64,000 nt of DNA from Planococcus citri (lineage: Eukaryota; Arthropoda; Insecta; Hemiptera; Pseudococcidae): contig NC_088678.1 in assembly GCF_950023065.1 (NCBI RefSeq), positions 9,042,580-9,106,579 on the forward strand, in the 5' to 3' direction. Position 1 is the stretch's first letter; every line of letters begins with the position of its first letter. Shown in pieces: positions 46,218 to 57,240 of this stretch. A program made the translations under genes and the position numbers. The notes beneath the pieces are model-generated. The model did no database searches and was not told where the DNA came from. It saw only the letters and a list, made by a program, of their open reading frames with translations.

Positions 46218-46236
46218 ATCGCGCATATTGCGCGAT
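46218..46236. repeat. Perfect 8-bp hairpin ATCGCGCA-TAT-TGCGCGAT
   Basis: An exact inverted repeat with a 3-base loop, unusually GC-rich for its surroundings. It follows the words AAACCCGTTA and stands near the start of the repeat-containing part of the 5.4-kb element; it may mark the end of a separate inserted unit. Confidence 0.7.
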
Positions 46237-46679
46237 CCTTCAAAATGTGAATGTATATTTTAAAAATTCACTAACTAATACTTAAAATGATCACAATTTT
46301 TTCAAAATTAGTGCAAATTCTTCAAAACTACTGGAAAAAAATAAGTACATGGGTAGGTATTTAAAAATGTATTTGAATTTTGAGTTTTCGCTTGACTTTT
46401 CATGCAACTTTTGGATTTTTTGGAAGTATAAGAATAATATTTTTATGTATGAAGCTGTTTGTGCAGATAACACATGCGTTTTTCGCAATAAGGCAAATAA
46501 GTTGATTACTAAACACCTTTTCAGTGATTGATCTAATAGTGTCTTTCCTATAATTTGGGTTGTATAAATGGCAGGTTACCCATATTTTCTTTGCTGCTTG
46601 ACGCTTGGGTCCAATTCTGCACCTTCCCAAACTTTTCAATCAACTTTTGAACGTTGTATGTATTAAAGTACAATATGTT

Positions 46680-49600
46680 CTCATAAAGCTTATAATCTCA
46701 TGTGTACATTGAGTGCCTGCATATTCATACCATTGAAGTGTATACATATAAAATTTTTTAACGCTTCCTCAACTTTGAAATCAGCTTTGGAACCTCTTGT
46801 AATTAAAGAATTATCTTCTCTGAAAATATAGCATAGGCATGTACTTGAAAAAATGAGCTTAACTTTTTCAAAAAGAATTGCAGAAAGGTATTTTTTGACA
46901 ATTATTGTCAAAAAGCTTTTTTTTCAATTGTCAAAATTTTCCTTTTGGCAAAAATTGATAAAAAATCTTGCTTTTGTTAAAATTTGTAAAAAATCTTCAG
47001 CTTACTTTTTTCCCCCCAAAAATTGTTCAAAAATCTACCTGTTTTGCCAGAAATTGTTGATTGATAATCACTAAAAAGTTTTACTTTTTTCTCAGTACAT
47101 AATTATTGAAAAGTCATGAAATGGTGTTTCTTTGCTTATATCCAATTCTCAAAAAACTCTCTTGGCTAACATTGTGATTCTTGCTTTTCACCAAAAATTG
47201 TGAAAGATAATGTGCCTTTTTCAAAAATTAAAAGAAAAAGTTTGTTTTATCGTAAAAAATGCCAATAGGTACTTGCTCAAATTGTGAAGATCTTTAACCT
47301 CAATCTATTTTATTTATTGAATAATCACTTACCAAGTATCCATGATTCATGGGTACTTTGTAAGTTTTAATTTTCAATGCCTCCATGATGCTTTTTTTGT
47401 GGATGATTACTTATGAAGTCTCCATGATTCATGGGAATTTTATAAGTCACCATTCGACCTATCACAAAATTTTGAGCTTTCGCTTAGCTTTTACAGTCAA
47501 CTTTCAAAATTGTTTTTCTGTCAAAAATTGTTTTTGATCTTTCAAGGTACAATATAGGTACCTAAGTAATTTTATGTACACATTGAGGATACATAAGATC
47601 AATTATTGAACTTTTTTCAGCTCACAATGCAACCATTTGTACTTTCAACATAAACCGTCTGCACACCTACACTTTAAAGCTTTCTATTGATACATCATTC
47701 ATAAAAATCAGTTCAGCAGTTTATATATTTAATAAGCTTATATCCAGCTTTTTCAAGTTCTGTGTTAAACTTTTGCAAATTTTCTCTAAAGCCTGCCAAG
47801 ATTTATCTTTTTGTAAAGCTCTTTCAAAGTACATACATAATATATAGTTACTTCTGTGTATTCATCAAATACGCAGAGTATAGGTCAAATATTGCATGTT
47901 ACAAAATTTTGAGCTTTACCTTAACTTTTACCATCAACATTTGAAAATTTCTAAAAAAAGTTAAGCAAAACCTCAAAACTTAGTGACATGTGGTATTTCA
48001 CGTAAAATAACAACCTCTTGATAGAAAGGCTTCAAAGTGTAGATGTGCAAGTTCATGTTGAAAGTATGAAGAATTGTGTAATAAGCTTAAAAAAGTTCAA
48101 TAATTGATTAGGCCATATTTTTAATGGGTAGACAAAAATACTTATGTTGTACCCTGAAAGATCCAAGATCCAAGTTAAAATCAATTTTTTGTTGTAATTT
48201 CACTTCACATTTTAAAATTTAGTAAATGGTGTTTTGAACTTTTTTAGCTCATGGTGAAAATTGTTGAACTTTCAACATAAACCTGCATATCTACTATTTA
48301 AAACCTTTCTATCAAGTGGCTGTTTATCAAAATCAGTTTCAGCTGTTGCAGTGATCTTGCTGTGACAAAAAACTGTTATAATGAACTTTCAAACATTCTC
48401 TGAACTTTTGCTGACAATTTTCCAAAGTTTTTTACTGTCTGGAATGGTTTTTTCGTGATGATCTATCAAAGTACCATCTGTTTATTTTTTTTACACATCA
48501 AATAAGATCAAATACTACATGGCTAAAACTTTCAAGCTTTCACATAGCTTTGGCCACAAACTTTTGCTCTTTTAAGGTATATAATATACATATGTATGTA
48601 CTTTTTTGTATACATTGAAACCATTGAGTATAGGGTTAAGATCGATTATTGAGCTTTTTTGAGCTTATGGCACAACTTTTTTTGTAAAATTTTTCCTTTG
48701 ACATTGGACTTCTTTTGATGCTGTTTCAAGGTATAATATACATACTTCTTTGTATACATCAAATGGGCTGATTCTCAAAACCATGACAAAATGAGCTTTT
48801 TGAGCTTTACAGCACAACTTTTTTGTAATCTTTTTTTTTGACATTGGACTTCATTTGATGCTCTTTCAAGGTATAATATACGTATGTTCTTCTCTGTATA
48901 TGTCGAATGCACTACGTATAGGCTAAAATCAATTATTGAGCTTTTTTGAGCTTTAAGGCACAACTTTTTTGTGAACTTTTTTCTTCAATATTTGACTCCT
49001 TTCGATGCTCTTTCAAGGTATAATGTACGTACTACTGTGTATTATATAGAATGCGCTATGTACCTATAGGATAAAATCAATTGTTGAGCTTTTTTGAGCT
49101 TTACGGCAAAACTTTTCGAACTTTTGATTAAAACCTGCACATCTACCGGTCAAAAGTTTTTTTTTGAGACATCATCGAGCAAAATTGGTTCAGCCGTTGC
49201 TGAGATCTTACAGTCAAAAGAATCCAGTCATAATTGAGCTTTTTTGAGCTTTTTAGAGCACAGATTTTTTTGTAAACATTTTTCTTCAACATTAGACTTT
49301 GTTTGATGCTCTTTTAAGGTATAATATACGTACTTCTCTATATATTATGTCAAATACACTACGTATAGGCTAAAATCAATTATTGAGCTTTTTTGAGCTT
49401 TAAGGCACAGCTTTTTTGTGAACTTTTTTCTTCAACATTTGACTTCTTTCAATGCTCTTTCAAGGTATAATATGGATACTACTGTGTATACATTAAATGC
49501 GCTACATATAGGCTAAAATCATTTATTGAGCTTTTTTGAGCTTCAAGGCGCAACTTTTTTGTAAACTTTTTTCTTCGACATTAGACTTCTTTCGATGCTC

Positions 49601-49835
49601 TTTCAAGGTATAATATACGTACTACTATGTATATGTCAAATGCGCTACGTAAAGGCTAAAATCAATTATTGAGCTTTTTTGAGCTTTTCGGCAAAACTTT
49701 TTGAACTTTCAATGAAAACCTGCACATCTACGGGTCAAAAGCTTTTTTTTGAGACATCACCCAGCAAAATCGGTTCAGCCATTCCTGAGATCTCAGAGTC
49801 AAAAGAATCCGGTCATAATTTTAATATATAGATAT
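46680..49835 (+). repeat. Degenerate to regular ~147-bp tandem repeats
   Basis: The word GAGCTTTTTTGAGCTT (or a close variant) recurs at about 48651, 48793, 48938, 49086, 49236, 49384, 49538 and 49671, spacings of about 133-154 bp. Each unit also contains CAAGGTATAATATACGTACT and a CGTATAGGCTAAAATCAAT segment. More decayed units can be followed back to about 46680. The array ends with CAAAATCGGTTCAGCC and AATATATAGAT, a tail of the kind seen at the ends of some arthropod retroelements. Confidence 0.75.
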
Positions 49836-50055
49836 GGCTATTTTTAAGAAATGTGCATTATACTTGATCAAACTTGATCAAAGTTGATACAGATGATCTA
49901 ATTAGATCTAAAAAATGTCTCGATCAAAATGGATCTCATTATATCAATTTTGATAAAAATTAATCAACATTGATCTATTTTGATAGAGACATTTTTTTGA
50001 TCAAATTAGATCACCTCTTTTTGATCAAATTTTATCCAAACATTTTTCCCGGGTA

Positions 50056-50160
50056 GATTTAATTAATTGGCCGGATCAATCAGATCTGATCAGATCTGAT
50101 TGGATTTGGACAGGTCAAATAGGATACATGTACCTACCTAAAGTTTGAATCTAGTCAAGC
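50056..50160. repeat. GATC-rich repeat, right of the 5.4-kb element
   Basis: Continuation of 44345-44691 (CAGATCTGATCAGATCTGAT). The two together look like one GATC-rich block split by the insertion. Confidence 0.65.
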
Positions 50161-50467
50161 CGTGTACAGAATTACAAGATCCAATCACTTGCTGCTGGGA
50201 AGTGGAATTGGATTGGGCCAGCCGGTCAGATTAGATCCAGCGAATGTCGGGGTTGTGATCTCTTCATCTGCTCTGATCAGCTGTTCTGCAAAGTTGATGA
50301 ATTATTCAGAAGGAGAAGAAACATGTATTTATCAGCTCAGCACCTAAACGCTATACACGAAGTGATCAATTTTTATACAATAATAACGCGATACTTAAGA
50401 GCATCAGGAAAAAATGTTATAAAAACCTATGAATATAACGACTTGAAAGAATTATTGTTTTATCCCA
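50161..50467. other. Possible 3' end of the Jockey-like fragment
   Basis: Lies immediately downstream (minus strand) of the reverse transcriptase relic and is probably its 3' untranslated part, although no poly(A) tail is obvious. Confidence 0.3.
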
Positions 50468-51258
50468 TCAAAAAAGATCTTGAGGATTTTTATGTGTTTT
50501 AAGATGATTCATAAGATTTTTGCTAAGTAGGAATTCAAAGTCATCAAGTGATTCTAGCGTGAGTGGGTATTTTTCAGTAAGTCTTTCAGAGAAGGCGTCG
50601 ATTGATTCTACTTGCAGTTCATTATGTAACTGATTATTTCGGAGGAACCATGGTGCGTTTGTAATGAATAATGATTCACAGAACTTTGTTTTGTATAATT
50701 TGTAGCTTATGTTTGTTAGTTTTTGAAGCTGTTACCCATATTGGCGCTGCATATGTGAATGAACTATGGATGAGACTTTTGTAAAGAAGTAGACTACAAG
50801 ATGTAGACAATCTGGAACGACGATTCAGTAAGGGGTAAAGTTTACGTAGTTTGAGGTAGGCATCACGTGATTTGAGAGCGATATGGTTTTTGAGAGATAG
50901 TTTCTGGTCCAAGTGTACACCGAGATATTTAATTGTTGATGTATTCGATGGTACCACAGTGTTATTGATTAAGTTTTCTGGAGTTGGTGAGATTTTGCAA
51001 AGTGTGAAGATTTTCGTTTCACTTTTAAGAGGATTTAGCTTAAGTTTCCAGCGTTCAAACCATGGTTCCAATTCATTGATACCAGCTTGAGGTTGATTAC
51101 GAGCAATTAGAAGATCATTATTTTGGCTGAGTACCTAAACACTTATCATTAGCAAACATTGCTATTTCATTATTAGCTGGTTTAGGAATATCACAGCAGT
51201 ATAAGATGAACAATGTTGGACTCAATACAGCGCCTTGTGGTACACCTTAGCTGAGTCC
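50468..51258 (-). pseudogene. Jockey-like non-LTR reverse transcriptase, C-terminal fragment
   Basis: Reading along the minus strand: GVPQGAVLSP (from 51246), then IAMFANDK, where the catalytic FADD has become FAND (51145-51156), then after a frameshift near 51125 LLIARNQPQAGINELEPWF, WKLKLNPLKSET, KYLGVHLDQKLS, HSSFTYAAPIW and LQIIQNKVL. A TGA at 50678-50676 replaces a sense codon, and a second frameshift near 50660 leads to APWFLRNNQLHNELQ and a final stop at 50470-50468. These blocks in this order are typical of the thumb and C-terminal region of Jockey-clade elements. The fragment is 5'-truncated and has a stop (TAA, 51249-51247) at its head. It is not functional. Confidence 0.85.
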
Positions 51259-51484
51259 TCGAATTATTCAAATTTTGAAGAAATCAAAAAAAAATAAAAA
51301 ATTCTATCTCACTTCTGGAGGTTTCAAGTGCATTAATTTCTTTTCCTCATAGACACTTGTACTCATTTTCTATTCAGTTTGCAATTCTTTCATCACATCA
51401 CTCCATAAAATTTGCACATCTCCATCCTAGTAGGTACCCTTCCCCTGCAAATCATCTCATCTCAAAACTTTCGCTATCACTAAA
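51259..51484. other. Short spacer
   Basis: No gene or repeat seen between the reverse transcriptase relic and the next element. Confidence 0.4.
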
Positions 51485-52135
51485 TGAATCAGTCATTTCG
51501 AAAACCCCATTCTGAACCTTTTTAAAATTTTTCAGGAAATGAAAAAAACTGTTTGTGCGCTTTATTTTCATGGTATAACAGTAAACTTGTGCAGTAATCG
51601 ATAGGTCTTATGATTACAAATATTTCTGTACCTTTACCAGAACTTGAAGTTTTGTAGGCTGCGAGCAATTCCATTGTGAAATATGTGGAGTTATGGGGTT
51701 TTCGAAATGACTTTTTTTTTTAAACCTGAAAAGTGACACGTAATCCTAGAAAATCCAGTAACTACAATACCCAAAATGATTGAGTATGGATTTTCATTCA
51801 TTTATTGAAGTTTTACCTGCAATCTACGACTCAATTAATATAATGTAATAAAGAAGCAACAAAAATGTTATCCATTTCACGGCATAAATTAAAAAATTAA
51901 ATTACGTTGATGTTCATAAAATTAATGTTCTTTGTTTGTCTTATAAAAAAATGATTTCAAAAACCCTGTAAATGCAGGAGTTATGGGGTTTTCGAAATGA
52001 CAAACGCTGAAATATGCACTTTTGAGCTACCTTCCAACTTTATCCGATAGAGCTCGCAAAGCACCATCAGAATCAGTGAAAAACATAAAAACCCCTTAAA
52101 TGGTGATTTATGGGGTTTTCGAAATGACTGATTCA
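51485..52135. mobile_element. Small element with TGAATCAGTCATTTCG ends
   Basis: The ends are inverted copies of 26 bp, TGAATCAGTCATTTCGAAAA then CCCCAT (51485-51510 against 52110-52135). The core ATGGGGTTTTCGAAATGAC also occurs internally in direct order at 51693-51711 and 51983-52001. The 651-bp element has no coding frame. AA lies at both flanks, but a target duplication is not certain. Confidence 0.75.
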
Positions 52136-52348
52136 AATAATAGGCACGGATATTAGGTAGATAGGTACATATATGTATTTTGAAAAATGAAAATAAATCA
52201 AAACCTCGAATAAACTACATACAAACCACACACATTCATATAGCAGCTGTTGAGCCAATGAAATAAAATCCATTTCTTGCTCAAGCACATTTTCTGTAAA
52301 TTCGAGTCGACATTAATTACTCGACATTTTGAAATTTCACTCCAAGTT

Positions 52349-52379
<31 letters not shown>

Positions 52380-53869
52380 ATTCCTATAATATATAAAGCA
52401 CGATCCCATCGCCGGAGGCATTGGAGAGGCGGAGGTGAACTATAGACGCTGTAAAATTTATCACTCGACCTTCTCTAATAAAGCATCGGCTTTCACCCAT
52501 GTTGGGATTTTTTTCGGCTTGATAATCGCGCTCGACGGCGTAAAAGATAATTAATTTAAAATATCGATTGGGCAACCCTAAGAAAACTAATTAATCACAC
52601 TTAAAAAGTAGTATATAGCACGGTACCTACACTGCAGTATATAGTAGGTATGGAAACCGAAGGATGTGAAGGGGGAGTCGAGGTGGAAAAAGAAAAAGGG
52701 CTTTAAAGTTCGGGGGTGCGCGAAAGGTTTTATTCGTTGTGTAACGCGGAATCACTGTGCAGATCCCAATCAGGTTAAAATTTCTTCCAAAAGGTGTGTA
52801 AGTGTGTAAAGCGCGTATACGCGGCCTCTTCCTCCTCCTCCTGCTCTTTCTTCTACTTCAAGGAGGAAGCAGATTTGGCAGCGTTGTTATCCGACGGCGA
52901 AATCGCGCCCATTTCATAATATTATTTATATCTTTAACTCACGTACTGCCTTAAAACAAATTACCAACACTTTAACCCAATAATAAAATAAATAAATCAC
53001 CGTTAATTATAAGCTGTTGTTAGATTAACTCGGCTCGCATTAGATAGTGGCGTTTTAATGAACGCGTCTGTTACCATCGTCGGTTTGATTATGATAAATG
53101 GAAGGCCAAAACGCGAACTTACCAACTTGAAGCCTACTGCACATTAAACGCAACAGAGAAAGACAGAGAGAAAAACCCATACAAGAAATTACCAACACGT
53201 ATTTATAATGAAATACTCATCGTGCTGGTACATACTTTGCAAGATGATTCGGATGAAAATTATGTAGCCAACAGAGACTCAACTCAGTCAGTCGTAATGT
53301 AAGCAATAGGCATATAGGCTTTTTGGCTCACATATAGCGTCGACGTATAAATGCGAATCAAACGAAGCGTTTACAACGATTTTAATTAATTTCCACAGTT
53401 GCTCGTCGCCAATTAAAAGGTATTTTTTACAACGCCGCTGAATTTTTTTTGTAGTAGGTATACGAGCCTGGGTACATATCGAAGTCGTTATCTAAACCCG
53501 CATTTTAATAAACTTTGATCATTTGTCGTTCCGGTTTTAATAACACTCTTCACTCCATTTCTCTGCTCGTATGTCGGTGTGTTTAAATTGCGATGCTGAT
53601 GTTGCTGCATGGGCATTACCATAGACTAGCATATGGAGACATTTCATTAGCTTTTCAAAGCAGGAGGTGAGACATAGGTACTTAATTGATGGAATGAACA
53701 ATTCGATCGAGCTGAAGTGCTTTTGAGCCGAATTTCCTGTGACATGTACCTACTTATCCGAGAACATTGTCAAAAACCCAGACCCAACGATATCTCAACT
53801 TCTTACAAGATTCAGAAGGCTCATATATTGGAAATAACCCCAACAAAATTTAATATTTTGATCAGATAC
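52136..53869. other. Non-repetitive island with a (CGT)n microsatellite
   Basis: Mixed-complexity DNA without the local repeat families. A perfect CGT/GTC run lies at 52350-52379. Several homeodomain-like TTAATTA words occur at 52550-52600. No reading frame of note. Candidate regulatory DNA; this is inference from composition only. Confidence 0.35.
52350..52379. repeat. (CGT)n microsatellite
   Basis: About ten uninterrupted CGT units (GTC in another phase). Confidence 0.95.
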
Positions 53870-55289
53870 AATTGGTAGAAAAAATTTGATGAAATATTAA
53901 ATTTTTGATCCGATCTGTTTGTTGATAAGATCTGATCAGATCCGAACATTCTAGGAATCCGATTTGATTTTACAAGATCTCAGTAGATCTGCTCAGACCT
54001 AATCAAATCAAATAATTTTCCCCTGGGATCAGATGTATGTATAATGAATCATCATTTTAATCAGATTGGTTCTGTCCACATACCAGATCAGATCCAATGG
54101 AGGAATGTGATTGTACTTAATTAGTCCTGAATACATTTGATCTGATCAAAAAGTTTCCTGGATCCAATTTCATCTGAATAGGTTTGATTTAATCTGATCA
54201 GATCAAAGTTCTGATAATTCCCTGGGGATCCACAATAATCAGATTGGATCTATTCAAAATAGATGAAATCCAGTAGAAGGAGCCTGATAAAGTCTGATCA
54301 GATCTGATAGGTCTGATCAAATCAAAACATTCTCCGGATATAATTTGATGCGAACAGATCTAATAATTATCAGAGCTTTTTGATCGGATTAAATATTTTC
54401 AGAGCTCATCAGATCCAATCAGATTCTCCCATAGGACAAAATTTGACCAGATCAAAGTTGAATTAGATTTATTCAGACCTGGTCAGTTCCAATATAGGAG
54501 AAATGTGATTGAATAAAGTCAGAACTAAATTGGTCCAATCGGGGTCTAATTTGATCTGACCAGATCTAATGTGATTGTACTTTATTAGTCCTGAATAGAT
54601 TTGATCTGATCAGAAAGTTTACTGGATCCAATTTCATCTGAATAGGTTTGATTTTATCTGATCAGATCAAGGTCTTGATCGGATTAAAAAGAAAAAAACC
54701 TGAAGAAATCTGTTCATATATATTCAGACTAGTTTGATCAGATTTGATTAAATCAGGAAATTCCCCTGGTCTAATTTAATCTGATCAGATCTAATCAAAT
54801 CAAAGCATTTTCTGCTAAAATCAGAGTTGATTAGATCACTGTTTTGATTGGATCATTTATCTCAGCCTGATTAGGTCCAACAGGAAAAATTCAATTATCG
54901 GCAGACCTGAATACGAGTAGATTTGAACAAATCTAACAATTCCCTGAGGATCCATAATAATCAAATGGGATCTGTTCAAACCAGGTAAGATCCAGTAGAA
55001 GGAGTTTGATGAAATCTGATCAGATCTGATAGGTTTTGATCAGATTAAATCTGTTCAGAGCTCATCAGGTCCAATCAAATTTTCCCCCAGGATCAGATTC
55101 TGATCAGACCAAAGTTGAATTAGATTTATTCAGACCTGACCAGTTCCAATAGGAGGGATGTGATTGAATACCTATATAGTCAGAACTATATGGATCCGCA
55201 ATCGAGGTCTAATTTGATCTGACCATAGATCTAAATTACATAGATTTGATCAGATCAAAGTTTTGATTAGATTGGATCAATTGAAACCT
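53870..55289. repeat. GATC-hyperdense repeat block with higher-order copies
   Basis: GATC occurs about one to three times per 60 bp, mostly in (T)CTGATCAGATC words. Longer modules recur: ATTTATTCAGACCTG with a downstream CAGTTCCAAT at about 54466, 55120 and 56345; and TTAGTCCTGAATA with a downstream GGATCCAATTTCATCTGAAT at about 54120 and 54580. There is no gene and no obvious termini. Confidence 0.8.
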
Positions 55290-56215
55290 GATAAAATCCA
55301 ATCAGTTTTTGAAGAAAATTGAACCGATGAAATCATATAATCATATCTGATTTGATCCAGACACACCTGTTTTATCAGATCAGATCCTGATGTTCAATCT
55401 ATTCAAGTATTCAGGCCTTATCAGATTGAAATCGTAACGAAACTTCTGCGCCAGGAGGAGTTTAAATTGTAATGATAAGTGAGATTTGCCGCCTGACGAG
55501 TGACGTTGCACATTTTTATGAAACAAAAAATCTCTAATAAATCTTATCCTTCCTTCCCTACCTCCTCCATCCCTCCCCGTCCGTCCGTCCGTCCGTCCCT
55601 CCTTCCTTCCTTCTCACCATCACTCTTTACTCGCTCTCCCTTTTCCCTTCCGAATTCATCATTGTAATTCAGTGATGTGAAACTCTCATTTTTTTTTCAA
55701 ATACCATTTAAATGTTTACGTTTTAACGTTCTATTTCCTGAATTTAGTCCATTCTCATCAGAAGAGCATCATTAAATAGCTTTCACTCCCTCTCCTGCAT
55801 CATGAAAAATTGGAATTTACGTATTATTGCCCCCCCCCCCCCCCCAAAAAAAAAATACTTAAATAAGAAAATTGAAAAAATCAAAATTTTTGTGTTTGTT
55901 TCATTCTCATCTTGAGATTTGGTCCATTTTCATCTGAAAAGCACTATTCATCATTTGTGACATTTTTTGTCTCCCTCCAATCAGGGGAACTCGGCCACTC
56001 TTAAATTCTAAAAATACCCATATTTTGGGTTATGTGAAAGAATTCTGGCACAGAAAAATCACCGAATTGAATTTATTTATTGTTTTTAGAAACCTGGAAA
56101 CATTTTTTTCTTCAAAATAATATTTTTTACAAAAATTCTGATGCATTACCTGAGAGGAGGAGCTTTGTTACAAGTTTTTTGAGACTTCAAAAAAAAAAAA
56201 AATCAAAAACATAGA
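55290..56215 (+). repeat. Dispersed repeat F, copy F2
   Basis: The same modules in the same order as F1 and F3, including TTCTGCGCCAGGAGGAG (about 55444-55460), a pyrimidine microsatellite (CCGT)n and (CCTT)n at 55571-55613, TTCCTGAATTTAGTCCATTC, a C-run (55831-55845) and GAGATTTGGTCCATTTTCAT. It shares with F1 the more distal GCATTA... GAGGAGGAGCTTT... TTTTTTGAGACTT segment (about 56141-56190; 39972-40006 in F1). Confidence 0.75.
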
Positions 56216-56504
56216 GAACTGTTTTCTCATAAAATTCAATATCTTTCGTTGATAGAAGCTCAATACGTAGAGCAAAACTTTAAAATGAGAGCCACCCTAA
56301 TAATGATAAAAAAGAATATTTGTAGGTACGATTGAATCATGTATATTTATTCAGACCTGATCAGTTCCAATTGTAGGAAAGTGATTGAATCTAATCAGAA
56401 CTGAATCGGTCCAATCAGGGTCTAATTTGATCTGACCATATCTAGTTAGATTAGACCAGGTCAAAATTTTGATTAGATTGGATGAATTCAAAACCGGATA
56501 AAAT
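56216..56504. repeat. GATC-rich link between F2 and F3
   Basis: Contains the third copy of the ATTTATTCAGACCTGATCAG module (56345) and GATC-rich sequence. Confidence 0.65.
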
Positions 56505-57240
56505 TCAATCCGTTTTGAAAAAAAATTGACGTCTGATTTGATCAAGACACACCTGTTGTATCAGATCAGATCCTGACGTTCATTGGATCCTATTTCATCC
56601 GAGAAGATCTCCTGATAAGAATAAGATCAGAGTTTGAATTTGATTAGATCTATTCGAGCCTCATCAGAACCAAATCGTAATGAAATTTCTGCGCCAGGAG
56701 GAGTTAAAATTGTTCAAAAGTCAGATTAAACTTTTGTGCAAAAAAATCCCCAAGAGATGTTATGCCTTCCTCCTTCTCTCTGCCTCCCTCTTTATCTTCC
56801 CCCTCTTTCCTCCCGAACTCGAAATTAAAATTTGGTACCTAATGTGAAGCACTCTCATTTTTTTTTTTTTTTTTTAATTTCATATACCTACCTACCATTC
56901 ATGTTTAAATCAGAAAAAAAAACATGAAAAATGTTTAGGTAGGCTACGTTTTTACGTTCTGATTCCTGAATTTAATCCATTCTCATCAGAAGAGCACTAT
57001 TCGATAGCTTTTACCTCCTCTTCTGCATAATGAAAAATTAGAATTTACCTAAATTCTCCACTCAAAACAAAAAAAAATTAAAAGTAAAATAAAATAAAAT
57101 AAAATAAAATAGATAAGAAAATTCAAAAAGCTCAAAATTTTTTTGTTTTTCATTCTAATCTTCAGATTTGGTCAATTTTCAGTTGAAAAATACCATTCAA
57201 CATTTCTGACATTTTTCATACTTCTTGGCTTTTTTTTTTG
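56505..57240 (+). repeat. Dispersed repeat F, copy F3
   Basis: Same order as F1 and F2, with TTTCTGCGCCAGGAGGAG at about 56686-56703, a TCTCATCAGAAGAGCAC segment at about 56980, and an (AAAAT)n run at about 57086-57110. It lies 1.2 kb from F2 in the same orientation, so F2 and F3 with their GATC parts look like a tandem duplication of a composite unit. Confidence 0.75.

Larger units (their letters stand above)
44692..50055. mobile_element. 5.4-kb element with TACCC(A/G)GGAAAAA ends
   Basis: The left end TACCCAGGAAAAAATGTT mirrors the right end (AACATTTTTCCCGGGTA), and the similarity runs on through (A)AATTTGATCAAA. GAT is found directly outside both ends (44689-44691, 50056-50058), a possible 3-bp duplication. 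The first 750 bp and the last 200 bp are packed with TTGATCAA and TAGATCAA words that may serve as subterminal binding repeats. The interior holds a short frame (45494-45712), a tRNA-like segment (46028-46085) and a long set of ~147-bp repeats. No transposase is recognisable, so it is non-autonomous or composite. A 3-bp duplication would suit a CACTA/CMC or Harbinger relative, but the ends do not decide. Confidence 0.7.
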
